Assembly (NCBI GenBank): GCA_018697195.1
Contig: JAGMWU010000037.1
Span: 310,001-374,000 of the forward strand
Length of the DNA stretch: 64,000 bases
Direction of reading: 5' to 3'
From: Certhia americana
Taxonomy: Eukaryota > Chordata > Aves > Passeriformes > Certhiidae
In this document: piece by piece, positions 25,001-34,591 of the stretch
Numbering within the stretch: position 1 is the stretch's first letter
How the letters are laid out: each line of letters begins with the position of its first letter
Notes under the pieces: model-generated
Seen by the model: only the letters and a program-made list of their open reading frames with translations
What the model was told of the DNA's origin: nothing
The model's database searches: none
Program-made: the position numbers and the translations under genes

Positions 25001-28000
25001 AAGCCTTTCCCAGTGCCTTCTTTGCCAAATGGTACCTCTAAGCCAAGGAGACCTCTGCTCAAGTTTGAAAAGTAAGTTTATGTTTGATACCCCTCATCCT
25101 TAATTTCTGAAGACACGAGGCAAGTGTGACCATGAGGCCACCCTGGCTTCTGCTTGTTCATGAGCACTTCTTTGGGAGGAAAAAGAGGGGGAGAGATGTG
25201 AGATTTGCCCTGTACTGCCTTCTTATGCCTACCCACTACAAAGCAAAGGCTTACAAGAAAGCAAAGTTTTACAACAGCTTTGCTTTGAGGGAAGCTCCTC
25301 TGGAAATTAGGGACCATCTCTCTTGTAAGCAGGTAACTTGAATGCAGGTTTTGGTCTCAGAGTGTGTTTGCTGCCAAATTTACTTTGTTTCATTTAAAAT
25401 GGATTTATGGGTCTGTACTTGAGGAATGATAGATGTTGTAACTACTGTCTTTCCATGGGAATGAGAAAATTAACTTGCTTCCATAGTAGCCCAACCTCTG
25501 GTGTTCTTTTATTTCCAAGTGTAAGTTTTCAATATTATTCCAACATACATTTTTTTAGAAATCAATTAACCCGTAGCATCCTCTAGGTAAGAATGTAAAA
25601 CTGATAATTATCCTACCCTTTTTCACCTGTTCTTCCTCTCTGTCCCCAATTCAGGCAGCATTCAAAGGAATACTACATTGAACAGGCCCAGAAGCTGAAG
25701 CACAAAGCTGATGCAATGGTGAGTCTTGACCTTGTGCTGGGACTGTTGACCAGCTCCTGCACTCAGCCCTGATACCTGTGTGTGTGGGAATGAGGTTCAC
25801 TGGCTATCCTGCCTTCCATTCTCCACACATGGAGTGTGTTCAGGTATGTGTTGGGAGGCTGCCTTTGTTTGCCAGATGTTTCCCTTTGATGCAAACACAT
25901 CTAGAGAACGGGGTTCAGAACTGGCATTGTCAAGGGTTAGCTTTGCAGAGCTATAAAAGCATCCTTGGAAAACAGATGGAACTATTAGTTTTAAGACAGT
26001 TTAAAAAGTCAGGAAAGTCAGGATCCTGGCAGTTATTGAGTTGCTGGTGACCAAGACTTGGAAGTAGCCTTGGCAGATCTTATTTTCTCTGCTCTGTGCA
26101 ATTTGACAGTGTGCACAAATGAACATATTGCTTTGCTCATTAAGGCAGATAATTATCTCAGTCAGATAATGTCCATTTGTTACTTTCTGTTTACCGTGAA
26201 AATGAAGTGAGGGAATGCTGCAGTGAGGGAAATCTCCCCGTGCATTGCAGAAGGCAAGCCTCCAAGACCAGACAACAGTATCTAAAAAAAAGTGAAGGCA
26301 ATAAATTACTCAAAGAAACCATTGAGCAAAGAGAGACAAAAAGGAGCACACAAAGCTGATGGCTGGGATCACCTTAAGGGTTCTGCTGAGAACCCTTTAA
26401 TTTTTCACCCAGAGGCCAGACTGACATATTTTATTTTCTTTAAATCCTGCCTAAGTAGGAAGAAAAGAGAATTCAAGTATGCTTGAGAGAAGTGTGTTTG
26501 GTTGTAGTTAAAAAATGAGAATTTTCTTCCCAATAGACTGACAAGACTGGAAAGGCCTTTCAGTACCTGGAGGCTGCCCTTTTATTCATTGAATATGGGA
26601 TTGCCTTGGAATCAGATGTGCTGGAACCAAAATCAGCTTACAGCATATTCAGTGACACCATAGTTCTCATCAAGTAAGTGGCTTTCAGAGGGTGACAGTT
26701 TGGTGTGTTTGGAAGGGAGGGCATTTTGACACACAGTCCTCTGCTCAAGATCTTACAAAGTTCTTTGTGCCAGGACTAAGAACTTGGGGCAGGTTTCCTG
26801 ACTTTTCAACTGTTTTTAAGATAATGGCATGGACTGTTTTTTTCATAAACTGTGGGGCTCCAGAGTACTCTGGTGGCTGACAGGGTCTTGTTTATTTTGT
26901 TTCCCTAGATTCATTATGACTTTGAAACCATTTGCAGACTCCTCAGTCTCTTCACACGGAAAAATCTTTGCTGTGTTACGGTGAGTTGCTGTGCTTCTGT
27001 TCCTTTGTGCACTGCTTTGAAACTTGATAGAGGGAAAGATCCATTGCTTCTAGGGGGGAAGGAATGAGTTAAATGGGAGTTAAGAGTTCTGCAAAGAAAA
27101 AAAACCCAACAACAAATATAAAGGGACAGAATGAAACACAATATAAAAACGAGAATGAATTGAAACATTTCTAAAGTAAGCTGGGAGATCACAAGGGACC
27201 ACATGTAGAAGGCACAGGCTTTAAAATTTGATCTGTTGGTAACTTGAGAGCACATAAGGGCTTTCACCTAAGGTGAAAGAATGTGATTTGGCTGCCCATG
27301 TTTGAGCTGTGTAACTGAAGCTGTAGCTGAACATGGACAGGGCTTACTCAGCCTTTGGCACCTCAGAGCCTGGGCACCTGTTTGTATGAAAGACCAGAGA
27401 AGGCCCTTTCTTCTTTCTTTCTTTCCCTTGTGATTTTTTTTCACAAAGTCTTTTTTATCATGATCAGAAGGAAGAGAAATTTTGAGCTTTCTTGACCTTC
27501 CAGTAGAGCTGAGGTGTGCCTGCCTCCATCCAACAAGGTTGATGGGGGCTGGGCACAAACACTGACACTGAGGTGTGTTTCTGTCCACAGCATGCGCTGC
27601 CAGTCCATTCTGCACATGGCAATGTTTGGTTACAAAAAAGACACTGCAATGAGGTATTCCAGACTCCTGAATGACCACTTCAAGGTAGGGCACAGGTATC
27701 ACTAAGCTGCTAGCTGGATGCCTGTGGTAGTTACTGATGTCAGCTGAACAATCCAAAACTAACTAGAATTTTATTCCTTGCTGCAGAGTAATTTCAGAGT
27801 AATACAAGCACCTTCTCCGGGTGTTGCAAGGTAAGATTTAAAAATTTGTTGTTGTGTGTCTGTGTTTCAATGACAATGAGCAAGAGCTTTTCTGTGTTTT
27901 GTGGTCATTTCATGTGGCAGACTGCTACCAGGCTGTCTTTCAAAATCTGTGGCTGAGAGAAGGTTGTTTGGCCTTTGACAGTGGTGCTGATTCCAGTTAC

Positions 28001-31000
28001 ACCTTGCACAGGATCATTCATTGAGAAGTAAATGGACTCTTGAGAGCAGTGGTGGAAGCCCTGCCATACCAGTGACTAAAATTAGGTTTGTTGAAGTGGT
28101 GGGGGTGTGATGAGCCAGGCTGTGTCTGGAAGGCAGCCGGCTGACCACATTTAGCTGCCCTGGCTCTATAAATAAGTGAGTGTAGGCTGACCTGGCTGTT
28201 CTGAGGGGCTGCCAGAAGCTCCAGCCTCCACAGGAGGGGAGCTTCAATGTGCCTGATTTGGAAGGCAGGGAAAACACACGAGTAATCTGGTGAAGACTTT
28301 CACAAGTAGGTGTAGATTTTGGAAGATGGATGGGTGGCCCTTTTTGATGTCCGGTTCCACATTTTCTCTCATTGAGTAGAGTTCTTCTAAATCACTTCCA
28401 AAAACTTGGCCTTGCCCTCAAAGTACAATTGCTTGTGCTGTAGCTGAATACATCTCTCTTTTCAGCAGTCCACTCCATGCTGCAGGCCTGGGTGACACCG
28501 GATAGCACCTGGCATGAGGCAGCCTTGTGGAAAGATGTTTAGCTCTGAGGCTGAATGTTCATGATGGTGTTTCTTTTCTGCTGCAGAAGCACAGGCTTGC
28601 CTTCTCCTCTTTCTCCAATACCCTCTCCTGCTGGATCTGTGAGTTCTCAGCCAGGATCAAATGATAGCAATGGCGTTGGCAACAGCAGCATTGGCAACAG
28701 CACTGGCTCTACTGTCACTGTCTCCTGTCATATCTCCAGTGTCACCTCTTCCTATGTCAACATCACCTCCTATATCCTCCATGCATATGAAATTTGGGAA
28801 AAGGCTGATGCACTGGCCAGAAAGAATAAAGGTAAGTTTTTGCCCTTTGTCTTTTCTGTCTCATGTTTCATGGTTATGTGTGTATTTGCTTCAATCCTGA
28901 CACTCAGTGCAGCAAGCACCATACCTAAAGAGCAAAGCATAAAATATGTTGAATATCTCTGCCAGGGAAGAGATACTTGATGGTGATATATTGATGTGTG
29001 TTACCATTAAAAGGTTTTATTGGCATCCTCAAATGTCCGAGAGCTAAGGGATAAGGGTGTCGAGTGCAGGAAACCAGCCAACTTCTTCATGGTAACACAA
29101 GAAGTGTAAGGAGGTTAAGTTTTTTTCTGTCTTTCCCTTTGGGACACTGAGATTTTCTGAATTGGTTCACTTTGTTTAAAAATATCATTTTGGCCTGTAG
29201 CCTTGTGTTTTAGTTATTGTCAAATTTCCAGGTCATTTTGTCTTGAAAATGGTGAAGCTGGCTTCTCTGGCTAACGGAGAAGCTGAGCAGCACTTGAATT
29301 TGAGTCCTTGCTGGGCATGTGCCCAGTATTTGCCAGCAGCAATTCCTAGAATTGCTACAACTTTTTTTTTTTACAGTTTTCTTGTTAAAAATGTTGTATT
29401 GTCCTTTGGTGCAAGCAGTGGGGAGTACACAAAAGCCACAGGGTGGGTGCAGTCCAGCCTGTGACTTGCCTTCCCACGTGGCCTCAGCAGTGTTATTTTG
29501 AATACAACACACACTTTTGTGAGCCAGTGTGGGTGAAGAGATGCATTGCCAAGACCTGATGGCAAACTTGCAAAAGAAAATAAGTACAATGTGCCTTGCT
29601 GGGTTGTTGGAAGACTGTACAAGTCATCACACTAATGAGGGAGTTGCTGAAAATCAAAAGGCTTTCCAAGTCACCTTTGAATAAAAAACTGGTTGTTGGC
29701 TGTCCTCTGGGCAAACCAGTGCTTGCAGCAGCAGTTCATGTGTGGCATTTTTGATTCTGTCCTCAAAAGGCTGATAAAAGACTGTCACATAGAAGCAGTG
29801 GATGCTGCTAATAAGCCAGAGGAGTGAGTCATGGAGGAAAGTGTGTGGGAGGGCAGCCTGAGCACAGCCTTGCATCAGTCAAGACTAAATTCAAAACATG
29901 CTCTATATGGCTGGTCCTGACGTAGGGGGATGACGACTGGGATACTAAATACTCTGTAGGGAGTGGATCTGTGCAGAAGACCAGTAAATACTCATGTAGG
30001 CTTTGTGGTGGTGTCATTTCACCAAGGAGCAGGCATTTCAGAACTGGGACTTACTGGTAATCAGTGTAATATACAAAGAGGTACAGAGAGTGAAAATGTG
30101 AAATGAGAATAAAAGGGCAAATCCTTGATTCTTTTATACCATTCATAGGGCATATGAAGAGGAAGAAAGGGCAGCAGCCTTTAGCTGTTGAGACCTTATA
30201 TATATAAGCAGGGAAGTCCTAAGCTATTGGAAAGTAGTGAATTGCTGTTCAAGCCACTGGTGCAGAGCTGAAGTGCCTTCTGGAGGGTCCCCTGACAGGT
30301 CCCAGTTCCTCACTGTAATTCAGAGCAGCACTGTGGATCACGAGGCTGTAACAGGTTGTCTTCAGCCTCTGATTTCCCCCTGCAATGACAAGCTGAGGCT
30401 GCAGGCATGGACGTGAAGTTCCTCTCCTTTCACATGATGCTGTGCTGACAGATCAGGTTATCTTCTGTTTGCTCTGACAAGGGCTTTGAATTCCTTTTAT
30501 TCCCCATGGAGGGCATGGATTCTGTAAACAAAAGTGGGAAAATCAGAGGGAATGTGTTCTCTGCTTCTGCATTAGCAAGTATTAGGAAATGTTGTGTACT
30601 CTGCTTCTGAAGAGCTCCTTGCACAGCCAAGCAGAATTTTTCCATCTGTAGCTTCAATCTTTGGGTGTCAAAAAGGAGAGCTGAGAATGACCAGTTTCTG
30701 AAAAGGTATTTAGCAACATGGTTGAGCTGAAGAGTGAGGGATTGGGCCCATGTCACAGGGAGGCAGGTCATGCAGGAATGTCTTGGAAAGGTGACTGCAA
30801 AGGAATAGGTGTGAGGATTTCCCACAGCTCATGGTCACCTGCACAGATGATTGCCAGCACAGAGCAGTGCTGCAGCCTGCCAGCCCCTCACAGCAGGGTC
30901 AGGTGTGCTGCAAGAGCAACCTCCTGTGCCTGGAGATGGTGATGGGATGGGAGGAATGTGAGATCTGCCTGACATGCTCATCTCTAAGCAATCCAAACCA

Positions 31001-31589
31001 GAGCTGCATAGCCTGGCAAGCTACACAAATAGAGAAATCCTAATGGCTCCAAGGTTTGAGGATGGACAAAGGAAAGGGACCACAGCTGTGTGCTCTTCCT
31101 TCTGGGTGGTTCTCAGAAAGACACTCAAATTTGGCCTGTTTAGAATTTGGGGGAAGCTTGAAGCAGGGACTGTGGCACAAACACCCAAACCTTTGTGCTA
31201 CCATGGAGTCTCTGTGTCCTTTAAAGTCAGGACATGAGGGGGTGGCTCAGTGTGTGTAAATGTGTTTTCCTGTTGCCTGCATTGCCTGCTGTGCTCGTCA
31301 GCCTTCCCAGCCCTGTGGCACTGCTGAGCTGTCTGCACTAGCACTGTTTAACAGGACTGGCCAGCTGAGTGTGTGCTGCTGCTGTCACTCTTGCCTGTCA
31401 GGTGTGCCTGGTGTATAAAACCAACCAAATGTTTTCTCTCTCTCTCCCTCTCTCTCTTTTTCCCCAGAGTTTTTTGCTGAACTCAGCAGAGCGACGAGTG
31501 CTCTGGCACTGACCAGTAGCCTGACAGACCTGGTACACTACATCAGACAGGGATTACAGTGGCTGAGACTGGAAGCAAATATGCCTTAA
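9965..31589 (+). CDS. AFF1: AFF1 (AF4/FMR2 family member 1), 3' portion, 18 coding exons
   Basis: AFF1 is a disordered nuclear scaffold that links P-TEFb, ELL-family elongation factors and AF9/ENL in the super elongation complex; it is also a frequent MLL fusion partner in leukaemia. The 18 exons placed here join in phase into 852 residues ending in TAA at 31,587-31,589. In order they contain the SWPPPLTA segment (local residues 16-44), DDLQLSDSE (75-92), a Ser/Asp-rich tract (106-157), [12 protein letters not shown] (start of the 293-residue exon), an AF9/ENL-binding strand (396-410), Lys-rich segments and the C-terminal homology domain (595-852). AFF1 is preferred over AFF4, AFF2 and AFF3 because of the VASAHSSS and LMVKI motifs, the [13 protein letters not shown] start of the CHD, and the C-terminal [10 protein letters not shown]. 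The N-terminal third, including the P-TEFb-binding region, is outside the window. The assignment rests on remembered family sequence, not a search. Confidence 0.94.
11052..11138 (+). CDS. AFF1: AFF1 exon, local E2: ELL-binding segment
   Basis: Acceptor ctctttccag and donor gtgaga; phase 0 at both ends; 29 codons. It starts [17 protein letters not shown] and ends [11 protein letters not shown]. This is the most conserved short segment of the AF4/FMR2 family. In AFF4 the equivalent region binds the C-terminal domain of ELL2, so the same role is inferred here. Local residues 16-44. Confidence 0.96.
11705..11741 (+). CDS. AFF1: AFF1 exon, local E3
   Basis: Acceptor tttttttctag and donor gtaagt. 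The exon is 37 bp and reads [12 protein letters not shown] plus one base of the next codon (A, completed to AAG Lys in E4). The peptide is poorly conserved; the assignment rests on splice sites and phase continuity between two well-recognised exons. Confidence 0.8.
12107..12158 (+). CDS. AFF1: AFF1 exon, local E4
   Basis: Acceptor tttgatttccag and donor gtaagt; 52 bp. With the split Lys it reads [18 protein letters not shown], resembling the K(Q/R)Y..SKT...Q.GTS segment of AF4 and AF5q31. It ends on a split Ser codon. Local residues 57-74. Confidence 0.9.
12315..12405 (-). mobile_element. CR1 LINE 3' end, reverse orientation
   Basis: The sequence starts GGAATCATAGAATCAT, the reverse complement of the CR1 terminal ATTCTATGATTC repeat. 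It continues with AGGTTGGAAAAGACCTTTA and ATCATCCAGTCCAA, the standard antisense CR1 3' end. It is a 5'-truncated copy in an AFF1 intron. Confidence 0.92.
14581..14652 (+). mobile_element. CR1 LINE 3' end fragment
   Basis: The segment reads ATGATCTCTAAGGTCTCTTC, then CAACCC and a closing CTCTGATTCTGTGATT. It is the sense-orientation CR1 3' end, heavily truncated and diverged. Confidence 0.88.
16285..16339 (+). CDS. AFF1: AFF1 exon, local E5: acidic DDLQLSDSE box
   Basis: Acceptor ggttgtctttcag; 55 bp; reads [18 protein letters not shown] after the split Ser. The ML(E/K)DDL(Q/K)LS box is a hallmark of AF4-family proteins. The donor is the weak GTCGGT. Reading through it would add VGFSCFIH and then stop (stop ends at 16,366). 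Local residues 75-92. Confidence 0.93.
16469..16506 (+). CDS. AFF1: AFF1 exon, local E6 (38 bp, Pro/Ser-rich)
   Basis: A short exon after a 129-bp intron. Acceptor gaacaaaacag and donor gtacag. It reads [12 protein letters not shown] and ends with AG of a split Ser codon. The position and Pro/Ser content match the short linker between the DDLQLSDSE box and the serine tract in mammalian AFF1. The acceptor pyrimidine tract lies somewhat upstream (cttctttgtctttg). Confidence 0.82.
17925..18081 (+). CDS. AFF1: AFF1 exon, local E7: phospho-serine tract
   Basis: Acceptor gtggccttgcag; donor gtgaat; 157 bp. It encodes [18 protein letters not shown] followed by alternating Ser/Asp/Glu up to SSDSEAND, then PPRAPTPE. 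This is the pSer domain of AF4/LAF4/FMR2 proteins, linked to transactivation and predicted to be casein-kinase-2 phosphorylated. A second AG, at the end of ttccttacag, would shift the frame and is rejected. Local residues 105-157. Confidence 0.96.
18082..19411 (+). other. AFF1: AFF1 intron between local E7 and E8
   Basis: Standard GT-AG intron. I see no extra exon. It contains a 17-bp tandem duplication at 19,110-19,143. Confidence 0.85.
19110..19143. repeat. 17-bp exact tandem duplication
   Basis: Two adjacent identical copies of CTTTTACTAAATTCTGC within an AFF1 intron. It looks like a simple local duplication. Confidence 0.95.
19412..20290 (+). CDS. AFF1: AFF1 large exon, local E8 (293 codons): WQLDNWL box and AF9/ENL-binding strand
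   Basis: Acceptor tctttttgtctgcag; donor gtaaga; phase 0 at both ends. It begins [18 protein letters not shown], the strongest family signature. A long, poorly conserved Lys/Pro/Ser-rich disordered stretch follows, containing KRSCQK and RQTVG, which human AFF1 also has. Then comes LLSPVRDPP and, at 20,126-20,170, [15 protein letters not shown]. That strand corresponds to the AF4 segment that pairs with the AHD domain of AF9/ENL. The exon closes with Lys-rich stretches ending CGKKK. Local residues 158-450. Confidence 0.97.
20661..20833. repeat. Dispersed direct repeat: two 36-bp copies 137 bp apart
   Basis: The copies are 20,661-20,696 and 20,798-20,833 and differ at one base (T versus C at the fifth position). 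Shared core: TTTTTGGTCCTCCTCATAGG. They lie in the AFF1 intron after the large exon. The sequence between them is not repeated. Confidence 0.95.
21380..21605 (+). mobile_element. Degenerate avian retroelement fragment with CR1-type ORF2 peptide
   Basis: The + strand frame 21,385-21,606 reads [18 protein letters not shown] and then [10 protein letters not shown]. This matches the CR1-type ORF2 segment of pattern AAQKAN.(I/V)LGCI(K/R)R then LPLYSALVRP. DNA such as 'gacatgacccagcagtgtgtgcttgcagcccagaa' (split here for reference only) is typical of interspersed avian copies. The frame then loses the expected HLEYCVQFW segment. It could be CR1 itself or a bird LTR element carrying the same sequence. 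It lies in an AFF1 intron. Confidence 0.7.
21993..22090 (+). CDS. AFF1: AFF1 exon, local E9 (Lys/Ser-rich)
   Basis: The acceptor is a strong poly-T tract ending tcttcctattag; the donor is gtgagt. 98 bp, reading [16 protein letters not shown] and then a Ser/Lys-rich tail. It matches the basic region of AF4 proteins that probably contributes to nuclear localisation. An alternative AG two bases downstream would break the frame. Local residues 451-482 plus a split Lys. Confidence 0.9.
23235..23262. repeat. 28-bp perfect palindrome without spacer
   Basis: The sequence centred on AG|CT at 23,248/23,249 is its own exact reverse complement for 14 bp on each side. The left half is TATAACTATTACAG. It lies in the intron between local AFF1 exons E9 and E10. 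It is AT-rich with a central CAGCTG (E-box-type hexamer). Confidence 0.97.
23914..24154 (+). CDS. AFF1: AFF1 exon, local E10
   Basis: Acceptor gcttcctatctccag; donor gtaggt; 241 bp; 80 full codons. It contains [46 protein letters not shown] and ends LSKGIK. The KSNHKD..(P/A)K.R(R/K)VEG string is a clear AFF1 match. The exon is disordered and basic. Local residues 483-563. Confidence 0.95.
24980..25071 (+). CDS. AFF1: AFF1 exon, local E11
   Basis: Acceptor cctgttttcag; donor gtaagt; 92 bp. It starts [18 protein letters not shown] and ends PLLKFE. The family pattern is (P/A)[15 protein letters not shown](D/E). It links the basic region to the C-terminal homology domain. Local residues 564-593 plus a split Lys. 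Confidence 0.95.
25655..25718 (+). CDS. AFF1: AFF1 exon, local E12: start of C-terminal homology domain
   Basis: Acceptor tgtccccaattcag; donor gtgagt; 64 bp. Reads (K)[21 protein letters not shown] with the split Lys. This is the first helix of the CHD, the domain through which AF4-family proteins homo- or heterodimerise in a TPR-like all-helical fold. Local residues 594-615. Confidence 0.96.
26537..26673 (+). CDS. AFF1: AFF1 exon, local E13 (CHD)
   Basis: Acceptor tcttcccaatag; donor gtaagt; 137 bp. It reads [20 protein letters not shown], then GIALES and [14 protein letters not shown]. The TDKT..AFQYLEA form is AFF1-like; AFF4 has a different sequence in this helix. Local residues 616-660 plus a split Lys. 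Confidence 0.97.
26909..26980 (+). CDS. AFF1: AFF1 exon, local E14 (CHD)
   Basis: Acceptor tttgtttccctag; donor gtgagt; 72 bp. With the split codons it reads [19 protein letters not shown] then IFAVLR. It is the helix following the SAYS(V/I)(F/Y)S segment in all family members. Local residues 661-685. Confidence 0.96.
27591..27684 (+). CDS. AFF1: AFF1 exon, local E15 (CHD)
   Basis: Acceptor gtgtttctgtccacag; donor gtaggg; 94 bp. It reads [19 protein letters not shown] then [12 protein letters not shown]. The family pattern is C.RC.S(I/L)L...(M/L)F..KK..A.(K/R)YS..L..(H/Y)(F/L)K. Local residues 686-716. Confidence 0.97.
27787..27830 (+). CDS. AFF1: AFF1 exon, local E16 (44 bp)
   Basis: This short exon follows a 102-bp intron, the smallest in the gene here. 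Acceptor ccttgctgcag; donor gtaaga. Reads [14 protein letters not shown] plus AG of a split Arg. QAPSP is conserved across the family. Local residues 717-731. Confidence 0.95.
28587..28831 (+). CDS. AFF1: AFF1 exon, local E17 (CHD)
   Basis: Acceptor gtttcttttctgctgcag; donor gtaagt; 245 bp. Starts [20 protein letters not shown], followed by a Gly/Asn/Ser-rich loop, then [20 protein letters not shown] and ADALARKNK. The PSP(L/V)SP.PSP linker and the (S/Y)V.IT...L..Y(E/D).W..AD.L helix are family signatures. Local residues 732-812. Confidence 0.97.
31468..31589 (+). CDS. AFF1: AFF1 terminal coding exon, local E18, with stop
   Basis: Acceptor is an unusually long CT-repeat pyrimidine tract (31,431-31,467) ending tttttccccag. 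It completes a Glu codon and reads [18 protein letters not shown], then [21 protein letters not shown] and TAA. The (H/R)Y.RQGL.WLR ending is the conserved C-terminus of the family. Local residues 813-852. Confidence 0.97.
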
Positions 31590-34471
31590 CTGGTTCTCCA
31601 GGTGGTGAAATACCTTGAAGTTTTTTTGCACTTTTGAAGCCTCAGAAACAGTTTAATTTTTTTTTTAATTGTTCAATACAAAGCACCTGCAAGGGAAAGT
31701 ATTTTAGATAAAGTTGGAAGTTATCTGGTTACACTGGAAAACCCTTGAACTGTGTTTTTCTATGGTAGCACTTTGCTACCTTGAAAAAGAAGAGACGGAG
31801 GATGGCACCTTCCTTTAAAACGATGAAGTGCAATGAATTGTCTGAATGGCCCAATGTATTGATGGTCTATAAACATTTCTTTTACAAATAACCAGCAGGA
31901 CAATAATTGCACATGATGCTGACAAGAAGGAAATCTGCCTCCAGAGGTGGTTATGCAACATCCCACAGTCTGCAGCAGTTGTGTGCCCAGACAACATGCC
32001 AGAGGAGTTGTTTTTGCAAGCGCAGATGCAATCTTTGGTGTCTTTGTTCCTCAGAGAGCAAGTAGCAACCTCATCAAGCAACAGCGTTACGTTACAGGAA
32101 AAGGATCTGCTCTGCCTGCTTTCCAACCTCACCCTCCTGCTTTTGTCAGCCAGCTGACATAAATGAGGAAGCCACTGCCTTCAGTGCTGAAAGTTTTCTT
32201 TTCAAGTCATCGCTGTTTTGGTCCTCCCTGCTGTGCTCTCATGCACATCCATGCCCTGGGCACTCCAACTGTGTTATTGAGGGGCTGGCTCAGCTTTAGC
32301 CTTGCAAGCCAAACACAGTTGGGGTGGCAAAACTATGTGGTGTGTTTGGAACAGCTCTGCCTCTCTGCTGAAAGATGTCACCGTGAGGATTCTTTGTTGG
32401 GCTGGTTTTTGTCATTTCGGTGGGTGGGGATGGAAAGCTGCACTGGTTCACTGTGATTGCTTGGACATTGTTCTAAGAGCTTCCATGGGAAGGAATTGCT
32501 TCTGGTTAAGGAGGGATTAAATGGCTGAATGTGGAACATAAGTTTTGCATTTGGATATTTGCCATTGAGGGTCTTGGTGAATCTCCAGGAGCATGATTTG
32601 TACCAAAGTAGGGTCTTCATGTGGGAGACAACTGATGTGTTCTCTCAGCCGTGCTATAGGATGGGCCCAGTGACAGTGAAACCAGTCAAGGGAACAAGAA
32701 AGGGAATAATGAGCTGTTTCCAAGCATTATTTTCCGTGTCAGAGTATCAGTGAAGGCAGCACCCATGGCATTTGTGTATTCAGTGATATGACACTTCTCT
32801 ACCCAAAGATTCCTTGTGGTGTGACAGCAGCATCCTGCCGTCCTCATACGTAATAGTGTGCCTTAGCCTGCTGGTCCCCTCTCACATCCCTCACCCTCCC
32901 TCTGACAGACCTGTGGGACTGGTGAAGAGAAGGATGGTATCCCAAAATAATTGTGTTTACAAGAAAGAATTATCTCCCTTTTCCACATAATTTCACAATT
33001 AGGGAGGAACAGGTCTGCAGATGTGCAGAAGTACCCCCTTTGTAAAATACCTGCTCACGGGCTTGAGGCTCATGAAAATGGACAGTAAATAAATATCAGC
33101 AAAAGGTTTGCATTTTCAAAGGTAGTTTCTGTAGAAATGGACCCTGCCACGGGGAAGCCTGGGCTCTTCTTGATTCTGGGAGGAGGTGATGGGAGTGTGC
33201 TGGTCTTGAGCACAGGGGAGCTCTCCTGTTACCTTCCCTGGCAGTGCAGGACCACTGGGATCATGGCTGGGCATTTCTGCACCTTGAAGGGATTCGCCTT
33301 TTACATTCACTTTGTTAAAAGCCTCAAAGCATTTCAGGGATGAGCTGTCCTAACAAGTGGAAGAAAGATCCATGTCCCCCCTCCCTATTTTACCTATCAA
33401 GCTTTGCTTGCACTCCTCCCCCCTGGAGCAGCGACTGCCCAGAGTAAGCAGGGTCAGAGAAGGGCTCAGCATTAACTGTTTTGTTCTCAGGAAGTGTGGT
33501 GATGGGCAGCCAGCCTGGAGGCTGATGTGCACTTTGGAACTTGATCCCAGACTGGTGGATCGATGCCACCTTTGAACTTTGTCTTCAGACAAAGCTATTT
33601 CTAGGATCACCAGCTGAGGAGGAGGAAAGACAAAAGCTTTATTGAACCTGGAAACCACTGTGGGAGCCTGCAGGAACTGTAGCAGAGTGTTTGGGGAAAG
33701 CATAAGGGGTAGCAGGGACAGGGGTGTCCTGGTGCTTTCCTTCTGTGTGCACCCATGTCCCTCCCTGCTGCCAGGAGAGGTGCTTGCTGCTGTGCAGAAG
33801 TGGTTGTGTGAGGGCTGCTCCCATTCCCAGGACAAACTCCCCTGGGCTTTGCGGGAAAGAACATCACAGGCAGTTTGTGTCACAGGTGTGTGGGGCTCTT
33901 TGGAGGCGCTCAGTTCAAAAGCAATCTGTGGAAGCATCACTCCCAAGCTTCACAGCAGGAAGCAAGGTTTTGTTTCAGGATACAGAAGAAAGACTGTTCA
34001 AATAATAGGAAATTTTAAGAAAAGCCATCGTATTTCAACCTTGAGCCAGGTCAGAGGCCTGCAGAGGGTTAGGAAGGAAGCTCATCATTTTCACCTGGGC
34101 CTACTCAGGCCTTTAAAAAAACCAAACAAAAAATAAATAAAAACAGAAATCAAAACGTAGCAGTGGAGGAAATAGCATTTGCCATTAAGAAGCAAACCAT
34201 TAATTCAAGGAAAACCAGGGTGATTTTTTAATCCCAGAAAAAAAGGAGGCAGCTATGGTGGCAAAGCAGCATCATTTCCATGCAATATTTATTTAAAAGA
34301 AATAATAATACATGTGTTAAAATTGTCAAATGTTCTATTTTTAGGATGCCATTTATTTAATAGTTGAAAACCCCACTTACATGGAGATAGAGATCTCTAA
34401 CAGAAAGTCAAAGTCTGACTGCAATGTCCTTGTTTTTGGTTTTGTCCTCTCCCTTCCCTCTTGGTTTCCAC

Positions 34472-34477
34472 AATAAA
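34472..34477 (+). terminator. AFF1: Alternative polyadenylation signal AATAAA
   Basis: A canonical hexamer about 105 bases before the tandem pair, followed by TGT/TTTT-rich sequence. It is a possible alternative AFF1 3' end. Confidence 0.4.
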
Positions 34478-34578
34478 TCTGTACATCTTATTTTGGGGAT
34501 GGACGTCCCTCTTGTATATAACCTTTTTTCTGCCCTGCGTGTGATGGAATTTCTGAGATGGTTGATTCATATGGGGGA

Positions 34579-34591
34579 AATAAACAATAAA
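34579..34591 (+). terminator. AFF1: Tandem polyadenylation signals (AATAAA x2)
   Basis: AATAAA at 34,579-34,584 and 34,586-34,591 is followed by GTTTGTTATGAGGTGTTT, a reasonable GT-rich downstream element. This is the best 3'-end candidate for AFF1. Confidence 0.6.

Noticed and set aside
9965..31589. Assignment to AFF4, AFF2 or AFF3 instead of AFF1
   Set aside because: The pSer exon (VASAHSSS..), LMVKI strand, [13 protein letters not shown] helix and [10 protein letters not shown] end fit AFF1; AFF4, AFF2 and AFF3 differ at these points.
33350..33946. 198-codon minus frame
   Set aside because: It lies in the probable AFF1 3'UTR and has no recognised domain or supporting signal.
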